This document shows, in pieces, positions 53,504 to 60,366 of a DNA stretch of 64,000 nucleotides. Within the stretch, counting starts at the first letter, position 1. Every line of letters starts with the position of its first letter. The notes below the pieces were generated by a model that was given only the letters and a program-made list of their open reading frames with translations, ran no database searches and was not told the DNA's origin. The translations under genes and the position numbers were made by a program. Source of the DNA: Pectinatus haikarae (GTDB lineage Bacteria; Bacillota; Negativicutes; Selenomonadales; Selenomonadaceae); NCBI RefSeq assembly GCF_030813505.1, contig NZ_JAUSUE010000009.1, one strand, 5' to 3'.

Positions 53504-53545
53504 TGTAAAAAAATGCCGGTCATCTTTCGAATGACCGGCATTTTG
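53504..53545 (-). terminator. Terminator after the pirin gene
   Basis: AAAATGCCGGTCAT pairs perfectly with ATGACCGGCATTTT around CTTTCGA; on the minus strand followed by TTTTTTTAC. About 70 bases after the pirin stop and upstream of the csoR promoter, so it insulates the copper operon. Confidence 0.85.
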
Positions 53546-53613
53546 CAGAATATCCTGCTGAGCAATATTTTTTCAGTAATATTTATTTAAAAACCTGAGA
53601 AATTATATCTTTA

Positions 53614-54450
53614 TTATTTATGTTTGATAAATATTCCTTCGTTAAGTTCAGAAAAGGCTTCCGCCAGTTCTTCTTTTGTATTCATTACGATAGGACCGCC
53701 CCATGCTACCGATTCATTCAACGCTTTTGCCGAAAAAAAGATAAATCTCACATCATTTTCCGCCGGAGCAGTTATATTCACGTAATCACCATCTTTAAAC
53801 AACACTGCTGTCTTTTCAGCAATGTGCTCTCCTGCCGCAAATATATCACCTAAGATAGTAAAGACAAATACATTTTCATCCTGCTTTGTAGGCAGCTTTA
53901 TTACTTCATTTTTAGGCAAAATTATGTCATATATACTAGCCGGTATATATTTTGGCAGAACACCCTTTTTCCCGCCAAAACTTCCTGACAGCACTGCAAT
54001 CTCTGCCGATCCGGCTTTTGTCCTGGTTATCATATCTTTAGTGATACTCATATAAGCCGGTTCCGTCATCTTATTTTTCTGCGGCAGATTCAGCCAAAGC
54101 TGAAATCCCAGCATTCGATCACTCTCCCGCGGCATTTCCTGGTGCAGTATGCCGCTTCCGGCTGTCATCCACTGGCACTCGCCTTCACGAATAACACCCG
54201 TATTGCCAAGACTGTCCTCGTGATCAATTTTCCCTTTTATTAAATAGGTTATTGTTTCGATTCCTCTATGCGGATGCATCGGAAATCCTGCTGTATAATC
54301 CTCCGGCTTTACAGAGTCAAATGAGTCCAGCATCAAAAAAGGATCAAAATCTCTTATTGTATTATTTCCTAATACACGTACCAGTCTTACCCCGGCCCCA
54401 TCAACAGCCTTTTCGCCGACAACCTTCTGCTTAATCTGTCTTTCCTTCAT
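53614..54450 (-). CDS. Pirin family protein
   Basis: Cupin-fold iron-binding protein; some pirins have quercetinase activity, others act as redox-sensitive regulators. 278 aa from ATG 54,450 (MKERQIKQK), about 10 bases after AGGAGG; nine more upstream codons are open. Metal ligands are intact: PMHPHRGIETITYL (two His), HEDSLGN and GILHQE. A C-terminal cupin follows (GDIFAAGEHIAEKTAVLFKDGD). Own terminator; divergent from the DUF554 gene. Confidence 0.9.
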   Translation of the reverse strand: MKERQIKQKVVGEKAVDGAGVRLVRVLGNNTIRDFDPFLMLDSFDSVKPEDYTAGFPMHPHRGIETITYLIKGKIDHEDSLGNTGVIREGECQWMTAGSGILHQEMPRESDRMLGFQLWLNLPQKNKMTEPAYMSITKDMITRTKAGSAEIAVLSGSFGGKKGVLPKYIPASIYDIILPKNEVIKLPTKQDENVFVFTILGDIFAAGEHIAEKTAVLFKDGDYVNITAPAENDVRFIFFSAKALNESVAWGGPIVMNTKEELAEAFSELNEGIFIKHK

Positions 54451-54700
54451 AACAATCCGCCCTCCTTGATATTTCATCCATCATCAGAAAATTAATATAA
54501 ATACATTATAACAGACTATGAATAAAAAAGTACTTGGCTTGAAGATTATTTACAGCCTATTCTCACAAAATCATATGGATTGAAAAATATCCTTTATGCC
54601 GTGCTTTTTATTAATCTCTCATACTATACTTGACAAAAATAATTTCATATGTGAATATATATTATCTTATTATGAATATCATTGCATTGAGGTGGAAGTT

Positions 54701-55423
54701 ATGGCAGAAAATATTGCAATGCCCGTCGGCATCATTATAGATTGTTCCGTGATTTTTGCAGCAACAATTGTCGGCAGTCTGATGAAAGGAAAATACCAAA
54801 AAGGAAAATTTCAATTTCTTATAAACTTTTCAGGACTGTCTGCTATCTGCATAGGAATTATTTCTTTGATCAAGCAGGAAAACATATCTGTGGTATTATT
54901 TTCACTAGGATTAGGCCTCATCGTAGGAGAAAAGTTTCAAATATATGAAATCATAAAGAAAATAGCCCGGCAAATATTTTTTTTATTGCATTTAGAAAAA
55001 GAAACATTAAGCGAAGAATATGTTTCCTTATACTTGTTAGTCCTTATGATATTCTGCGCCAGTGGCACCAATATTTTTGGCGCGATCACAGAAGGTTTAA
55101 ATGGAGACGCTACCATACTTATTGCTAAAAGTGTTATGGATATTTTTGGTGCCTTTACTTTTGCGACTGTATTAGGTTTTCCAATGCTGCTCATTATTAT
55201 CCCTCAAGTCATCATTTTGGGAGCATTATTTTTTTTATCAACATTTATGGCACCACATATAACCGCTACAGCCATTGAAAATTTTATCTCTGTAGGAGGC
55301 ATTATTACGCTTGTAATAGGACTGGATATATTACATTTCAAATCTGTCAATGCGATCAATTTACTGCCTGCGCTGATTATTGTTTTTTTTGTTGATAGTA
55401 TAGCACGAATGTTTCTTCTTTAA
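54701..55423 (+). CDS. DUF554 family membrane protein
   Basis: Conserved integral membrane protein of unknown function; relatives are proposed transporters. ATG 54,701, eight bases after GAGGTGG, gives 240 aa (MAENIAMPVGIIIDCS); the 35 codons upstream are not conserved. Six or seven membrane segments, with GTIVGS-like IVGSLMKGKYQ after the first, conserved GLGLIVGEK and CASGTNIFGAI. Ends VVFFVDSIAR-like segment (IIVFFVDSIARMFLL). Monocistronic. Confidence 0.8.
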   Translation: MAENIAMPVGIIIDCSVIFAATIVGSLMKGKYQKGKFQFLINFSGLSAICIGIISLIKQENISVVLFSLGLGLIVGEKFQIYEIIKKIARQIFFLLHLEKETLSEEYVSLYLLVLMIFCASGTNIFGAITEGLNGDATILIAKSVMDIFGAFTFATVLGFPMLLIIIPQVIILGALFFLSTFMAPHITATAIENFISVGGIITLVIGLDILHFKSVNAINLLPALIIVFFVDSIARMFLL

Positions 55424-55503
55424 TTGACAAAGCCGCCTGACTCAAATTACTATGCATTATATGTCTCTAGCAAGCTAAAAATGCATTGGCAGTGTAGACA
55501 GAT

Positions 55504-55532
55504 TTGACTTTATTGGTGTATGATGATATGAT
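55504..55532 (+). promoter_or_regulatory. Promoter of a short hairpin-terminated transcript
   Basis: TTGACT (55,504-55,509), 17-base spacer, TATGAT (55,527-55,532). The predicted transcript starts near 55,540. Confidence 0.6.
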
Positions 55533-55539
55533 TAAGTAA

Positions 55540-55608
55540 CACTAAAAGTAATCTTATTATAAGTTTAGGATACATGAGAGCCCTTTTTTGTCGGGGGTTC
55601 TTTTTTTG
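55540..55608 (+). ncRNA. Candidate small RNA or transcription attenuator
   Basis: Between a good promoter and an intrinsic terminator lie about 70 bases with no reading frame. It can fold as CTAAA/TTTAG outer with CTTAT/ATAAG inner stem, followed by the terminator GAGCCC/GGGGTTC and T7. Read-through would enter the AbiJ-like gene at 55,688, so it may be that gene's attenuated leader, or a stand-alone RNA. It matches no RNA family I recognise. Confidence 0.45.
55578..55608 (+). terminator. Intrinsic terminator within the 55,540 transcript
   Basis: GAGCCC (55,578-55,583) pairs with GGGGTTC (one G-U pair) around a 10-base loop, followed by TTTTTTT. Eighty bases ahead of the next gene. Confidence 0.7.
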
Positions 55609-55687
55609 TGCTATAAAATAGTACCATATTTAATGTGCATATTCTTATTGAGCTACTATATCAACATAAATTTACGGGTGAAATAAA

Positions 55688-56134
55688 ATGGAAACTAACT
55701 TGCAGCATACTTTTATGGCTTCTGCCGTAAAAATATTAACTAAATATGAATTTAATGACGTGATAAACAATATTCTTGAGGCACAAGAATATTACAGCAA
55801 GAAAAATTATCAAGAGACCATCAGCAATTCATTATTGGCGCTTGATAATACAATGAAATATATTTGTATAAGTAAAAAATGGATTGTCAGTTTAAATTCG
55901 GGGACTAAACTTATCAATATAATTTGCAACAGCAAATTGATTCCCGGATATATGCAAACTCAATATACGTCTTTATCTAATATCTTAAAAATTAATATTT
56001 CTTCACTGAAAAAAAGCAAACCATTAAAACCTTCAAGCGATATTCCCGAATATTTTGCTGTTTTTGCACTGCAGTCAACAATAGCAAGCATAATTTTTTT
56101 AATGAATGCTTTTGAAGACAGCAATAAATATTAA
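55688..56134 (+). CDS. Degenerate AbiJ/HEPN C-terminal-like protein
   Basis: 148 aa; resembles the C-terminal HEPN-like domain of AbiJ-type abortive infection proteins: NNILEAQEYYSKKNYQETIS, an ALDNTMKYICISKKW segment, TKLINIICNSKLIPGYMQ, and IPEYFAVFALQSTIASIIFLMNA. In AbiJ relatives an RN..(G)HG nuclease motif precedes the last helix; here that stretch reads SLKKSKPLKPSSDIPEY with no Arg-x4-6-His, so RNase activity is unlikely. No partner antitoxin or other defence gene is nearby. AT-rich composition. Family assignment from memory of motif layout. Confidence 0.55.
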   Translation: METNLQHTFMASAVKILTKYEFNDVINNILEAQEYYSKKNYQETISNSLLALDNTMKYICISKKWIVSLNSGTKLINIICNSKLIPGYMQTQYTSLSNILKINISSLKKSKPLKPSSDIPEYFAVFALQSTIASIIFLMNAFEDSNKY

Positions 56135-56195
56135 TGTACGATAATTAATATTATCAGCCATTAATCAGGAGGAGAATAAATAATATAAAATTTTT

Positions 56196-56227
56196 ACAGC
56201 CAGGGAATATATTCTCTGGCTGTTTTT
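56196..56227 (+). terminator. Terminator after the AbiJ-like gene
   Basis: ACAGCCAG (56,196-56,203) pairs with CTGGCTGT (56,216-56,223), inner GAATATATTC also palindromic, then TTTTT. Just before it an AGGAGGAG (56,167-56,174) has no start codon following. Confidence 0.75.
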
Positions 56228-56246
56228 CATAAAAACAAATATTTGA

Positions 56247-57149
56247 TTATTTATAACTCACGACTTCTATATCATTGCTTTTCAGTAAATATTCCAACTC
56301 TTCTATTTCAGCTCCAACCGGTGTGGAATATTTTTCTGGAGACATGCCAAGTGCCCGCATTTTTTCGTAGCCTAATATATGATAGGGAAGCAGTTCAACT
56401 TTATTCAGAGAATTCTCCCGCAGAAAATCAATCATTGCTGCGAAATTCTGCTTATCTGTATTTATGTTTTTTATCAAGGGAACTCTTATTACTATATTGT
56501 CATTAATTTGTGCGGCAGCCGCTATATTATGAAGAATTTCTTCATTTCCTATGCCGGTATATTTTTTGTGCCGAATACTATTCATCATCTTTATGTCGAA
56601 AAAAATCATATCCATTGCCGCAATAATATCTTTACAGGCTTCTGCATCAAAATATCCGCAGCTTTCCGCGGCGGTAGAAATTCCCAACTGCCCGCATCTT
56701 TTAATCAATGCACGTAAATATGCCGTATGAAGGAACGGTTCGCCACCTGAAAACGTAACACCGCCGCCTGATTCATCAAAAAAGATCATATCCTTTTTTA
56801 ATTGATCCATTACTTCATCGGCAGAAAAATACGTTCCCATCATCTGGCGGGCATTGACCGGACAGACCTGCAGACAATGTCCGCAGGTCTTACATTTTTC
56901 ATTATGAAAAAATATCCGTCCCGCACTGTCCGTATTATTAGCCAAAGACGGGCATACCGTAATACATTTTCCGCAGCTGATACATTTATGTGCGAAAAAC
57001 ATTACCTGCGGAACATCTCTCCATGATTCGGGATTGGCACACCAACGACAGCGCAGTCTGCATCCCTTGAGAAAAATAGTGGTGCGTATGCCCTCTCCGT
57101 CATTGACAGACAGCCGCTGCATTTGGAATATATAATCACATTGTTTCAT
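56247..57149 (-). CDS. Glycyl radical enzyme activating enzyme (radical SAM)
   Basis: Installs the glycyl radical on the neighbouring GRE by SAM cleavage. 300 aa from ATG 57,149, overlapping the GRE stop by 14 bases; an in-frame TTG five codons upstream is the alternative. Radical SAM cluster CX3CX2C (C30, C34, C37 in GCRLRCRWCANP), then a two-[4Fe-4S] ferredoxin insert (CISCGKCITVCP at 56-67, CKTCGHCLQVCP at 86-97), as in activases of choline lyase/dehydratase-type GREs rather than PflA, which lacks it. GGGVTFSGGEP is the SAM-binding GGE region. Confidence 0.93.
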   Translation of the reverse strand: MKQCDYIFQMQRLSVNDGEGIRTTIFLKGCRLRCRWCANPESWRDVPQVMFFAHKCISCGKCITVCPSLANNTDSAGRIFFHNEKCKTCGHCLQVCPVNARQMMGTYFSADEVMDQLKKDMIFFDESGGGVTFSGGEPFLHTAYLRALIKRCGQLGISTAAESCGYFDAEACKDIIAAMDMIFFDIKMMNSIRHKKYTGIGNEEILHNIAAAAQINDNIVIRVPLIKNINTDKQNFAAMIDFLRENSLNKVELLPYHILGYEKMRALGMSPEKYSTPVGAEIEELEYLLKSNDIEVVSYK

Positions 57150-59499
57150 AAGTAGTTCTTTCAATTATTGCGTTCTGAGCTTTTCTTGATAAATTAACAA
57201 ACTGTGTACTGTATCCGGCAACTCTCACTAAAAGATCACGGTAGTCCTTAGGATTTTCCTGTGCTTTATAAAGAATGTCAGGAGATATTACATTGAACTG
57301 TATATGGAATGCTCCCAAGGCAAAATAACCTTTAATCAGTGCAGCCAGATTATTGAGCCCTCTGTCTGTTTTTATCAAATCAGGAGAAAGTTTTACATTC
57401 ACAAGCGTCCCTCCCTGATGAATATCATGATTTATTTTTGCAGCTGACCGCATAGCTGCTGTGGGACTCGTTATATCTGTTCCGGCATGTGGAGACACGC
57501 CTTCTGTCAACGGTGCGCCCGCCTTGCGCCCATCCGGTGTTGCCCCTATGACGGAGCCTGCCGGTATATAATTGGATATGCCCATAAAAGCCGAATTAAA
57601 TGGCGCATCGAAGATATCCTTGTATTTATGAATTTCCGTATGATAAAAATCAGATATTTCCGTGGCAATGGTGTCCACATAATTATCATCATTGCCGTAT
57701 TTAGGCGCAGAAAACACAGCCGCATGCAGTTTTTCGAAACCCTGCCAATCAGCACGCAAAGCTTCGTCAAAATCCTGCAAGGTAAATAATTTTTTTTCAA
57801 AAACAAGTTGTTTTATTGCCGCCAGAGAATTAGCCGTATCGGCCAGGCCTATACCTGTAAGTACAGGCCCCAGACAATATTTGGCACCGCCCTGACTCAA
57901 ATCACGGCCTTTTTCCATACATCCGTCCACCAGAAGAGACATGTAGGGACGCGGCACAATTTCCCTATGCACCTCCTGACAGATCAGTGAACCTGTCACC
58001 GCTGCTTTTATCAGGTTCGCAATTTGTTTAAAAAACAGGTTTTTAAACTCTTCATAAGTGTTTATATCGTTTATCGAAGTTTTCATTCCCATGATACTGT
58101 GTGTCATATTGCTGTATCCGTCATTTACCGCATATTCCATAGCAGCTGCCAAGTTTATATTCACTGCCGACGTCCACTCGCCTATCTTGCGAAAATGAGG
58201 TACAACGCAGCCGCAATTATTCCAGTCTCTCGCATCTTCCGGTGAAAGGCCCGCGGCCACAAGCATCTGTGAACCGGCCCGATCGTTGTGGATAGCAGGA
58301 AAACCCGTTCCCAGTCTTACCAGTTTGCACACTTCACGCAGAAATTCCGGCGGACAATTTGGATGAATACGTACACTGAGCCCCGGTTGATGTGTTTTGA
58401 TATTGCTTGTTGCTTCAAGACAGAGATAAGATATATCATTTGTCGCGTCGCTGCCGTCGCGTTTTCTTCCTCCTACAGTAAGATTTTGGAAAGAATTATA
58501 ACCTGCAAAAAATTGTGCCGTATTACTTGATATTGCCCATACCCATTCGGACAGCTTAATCCAGAGAGCTTCTATCCTTTCCAACGCTTCCTGCCGGGTA
58601 ATGGCACCCTTGGCTATATCCTCCTTATAGTAAGGATACATATACTGATCAAATCGCCCTAAATTCAGCGCCAGAGAATTTTCTGATAAAATTGATCCCA
58701 ATTGCGTAAACCAAACACACTGAATTGCCTCCTTGAAATTCTTTGGCGGCATTTCAGGTATATTTTTACATATAGCTGCAATTTCCATAAGTTCAGCCTG
58801 TCTGGCGGGATCAGCCTTTTCTGCCAATCTGGCAGCTTCCTGCGCATATCGTTTGGATAAAGTTATTATTCCTTCACAAACTATTATTTCAGACTGATAA
58901 AATGCTTTTTTATTTATATCTTCAGCCGTTACGCTGCTCAATGCATCAAGCTTCTGCTGCGCCTCTTTTTTCAGACCGCCAAAACCTTTTTTAAATATAA
59001 GATCCTGATAATCGGCTGTTATTTCGCCTACAGCGCTTCTCCACTTGGAATCATTGTCAACGATTCCAGTATCAACCAGCAATTTTGCCGTTTTTTTGTC
59101 AAGCCTGGCCAAAAATGTTTCTTCAAGTGACTTTCCCTTCCAATAAGGAAATACTTTTTCACTCAATATTGTTTTAGTATCATGATTTATTTCATACTGA
59201 TCCTGAGGGCGATCAGAAAAATGATCCATTTCTTTTTCCACCCAGCTCCACGAATATTCAGGACAGATGATGCCGCTGCGGCGAAATTCACCGATGCTGC
59301 CTATGATCAATTCATCTTCAAATATGGGTGTATCTATTTCCTCACATACTGCACGGAAGGCCTTTGCCCTTCTTAATATAAGCTGTTCTCCTTCTGTGTT
59401 TTTATGAGACCGCGTAAAAATTTCCGCTCTCTTGCTGCTGATAGAAGGTGTTGTTTCAATATATTTTCTTTTAAAAGATTCCATACGCCGGCTTAACAT
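57136..59499 (-). CDS. Glycyl radical enzyme (PFL-like) of unassigned substrate
   Basis: 787 aa. Glycyl radical site near the C terminus (RVAGYSTQF, G762). Active-site cysteine C431 in NNCGCVVPHFRK. In dehydratase, choline lyase, sulfo-lyase and arylacetate decarboxylase GREs the signature is GCxE; here the Glu position is Val433, so it is not a standard member of those groups. Pyruvate formate-lyase itself has adjacent cysteines, also absent. Remaining core is intact: GQLxxxSENS-like (SENSLALNLGRFDQ), NLTVGG, GFPAIHNDRAG, GSVIGATPDGR, INHDIHQGGTLVNVKL. ATG after GGGGAATA; downstream of its GntR regulator by 13 bases. Confidence 0.9.
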   Translation of the reverse strand: MLSRRMESFKRKYIETTPSISSKRAEIFTRSHKNTEGEQLILRRAKAFRAVCEEIDTPIFEDELIIGSIGEFRRSGIICPEYSWSWVEKEMDHFSDRPQDQYEINHDTKTILSEKVFPYWKGKSLEETFLARLDKKTAKLLVDTGIVDNDSKWRSAVGEITADYQDLIFKKGFGGLKKEAQQKLDALSSVTAEDINKKAFYQSEIIVCEGIITLSKRYAQEAARLAEKADPARQAELMEIAAICKNIPEMPPKNFKEAIQCVWFTQLGSILSENSLALNLGRFDQYMYPYYKEDIAKGAITRQEALERIEALWIKLSEWVWAISSNTAQFFAGYNSFQNLTVGGRKRDGSDATNDISYLCLEATSNIKTHQPGLSVRIHPNCPPEFLREVCKLVRLGTGFPAIHNDRAGSQMLVAAGLSPEDARDWNNCGCVVPHFRKIGEWTSAVNINLAAAMEYAVNDGYSNMTHSIMGMKTSINDINTYEEFKNLFFKQIANLIKAAVTGSLICQEVHREIVPRPYMSLLVDGCMEKGRDLSQGGAKYCLGPVLTGIGLADTANSLAAIKQLVFEKKLFTLQDFDEALRADWQGFEKLHAAVFSAPKYGNDDNYVDTIATEISDFYHTEIHKYKDIFDAPFNSAFMGISNYIPAGSVIGATPDGRKAGAPLTEGVSPHAGTDITSPTAAMRSAAKINHDIHQGGTLVNVKLSPDLIKTDRGLNNLAALIKGYFALGAFHIQFNVISPDILYKAQENPKDYRDLLVRVAGYSTQFVNLSRKAQNAIIERTTYETM

Positions 59500-59512
59500 A
59501 AATATTCCCCTT

Positions 59513-60184
59513 TTATTGAGTGGTCTGATGTCTTTTTATGTATCTGTCAAACTGTTTCCAAGCGCTCATCATGTGTTTTTTTAAAATTCTTTTTGCTTTT
59601 GCCGTATTTTTTTCTTCACAGGCTTTCAGCAAGGCTTCATGCTCTCCATGCGAAAATTCTCTGTAATTCATTTCGCCTAAATACAAGATCAAATACCTTG
59701 CCACATTATTATGAAGAACTCTTATCATATCAAGCAATCTGTCATTTTGGGCGGATTCATAAAGACATTCATGAAACAATGAATTTATTTCATTGTAATA
59801 GGCTGGATCTGTACAGTCTTTTTCAGCTTCGAGATACTCCGCTGCCTTGTTTATGACATATTTATCCATTTGGGGAATGGCGAGTTCTAACGCGCCCATT
59901 TCCAAAAATATACGTATCTGATAAATTTCCAGAGCAGCTTCCGATGACAATTCAGTCACCATAGCTCCGCGATTTGGCATAAAGCGAACCAGACCTTCTC
60001 CCTCCAAAATTTTCAGACCTTCTCTGAATGCACTGACACTGACATTGAATGCCTGCGCCAAAGCATCCTGCTTTAGCTGATCACCGCCTTTTAATTTTCC
60101 GACAAGTATTTGTCTGCGCAGATCATTGCTTATCTTTTCCGGAATAGTCATTCTTTCTAAATTGGTCATATTCAACTTTTCCAT
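59513..60184 (-). CDS. GntR/FadR family transcriptional regulator (FCD domain)
   Basis: 223 aa: N-terminal winged helix (PEKISNDLRRQILVGKLKGG, QDALAQAFNVSVSAFREGLKILEGEGLV) and C-terminal FCD ligand domain (EIYQIRIFLEMGALELA, with metal/ligand residues in FHECLYESAQN and HGEHEALLKA). It is directly upstream of the glycyl radical enzyme, 13 bases apart, and likely controls it and itself. The palindrome TATACTGTATA in its promoter is a candidate site. ATG 60,184 has GGTGG about 13 bases upstream. Confidence 0.9.
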   Translation of the reverse strand: MEKLNMTNLERMTIPEKISNDLRRQILVGKLKGGDQLKQDALAQAFNVSVSAFREGLKILEGEGLVRFMPNRGAMVTELSSEAALEIYQIRIFLEMGALELAIPQMDKYVINKAAEYLEAEKDCTDPAYYNEINSLFHECLYESAQNDRLLDMIRVLHNNVARYLILYLGEMNYREFSHGEHEALLKACEEKNTAKAKRILKKHMMSAWKQFDRYIKRHQTTQ

Positions 60185-60234
60185 ATTGAAACTATACCAC
60201 CTTTTGATGAAAAATATAATATAATAATCGAATG

Positions 60235-60267
60235 TATACTGTATATTATCGATGTGATTCTATGTAA
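60235..60267 (-). promoter_or_regulatory. Promoter and candidate operator of the GntR-glycyl radical enzyme operon
   Basis: On the minus strand TTACAT (60,267-60,262), 16 bases, TATACA (60,245-60,240). The -10 overlaps the odd palindrome TATAC-A-GTATA (60,245-60,235), of the size expected for FadR-type operators, so the regulator would block its own promoter. Confidence 0.5.
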
Positions 60268-60270
60268 TAA

Positions 60271-60340
60271 TATATAAAAGGAGCCGCAGGATAAATTACA
60301 GTATTTGTGATTGTAATACCATAATCTTATCATGCGGCTC
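60271..60340 (-). terminator. Terminator after ldhH
   Basis: GAGCCGCA-x-GATAA pairs with TTATC-x-TGCGGCTC (60,281-60,340), inner TTACA/TGTAA stem; on the minus strand followed by CTTTTATATAT. It separates the lactate operon from the GntR operon. Confidence 0.75.
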
Positions 60341-60366
60341 TATATTAAAAATGTTGAGTGGGCAAT

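Noticed and set aside
54483..54493. Half CodY-box TCAGAAAATT upstream of pirin
   Set aside because: Only one half-site matches; insufficient for a call.
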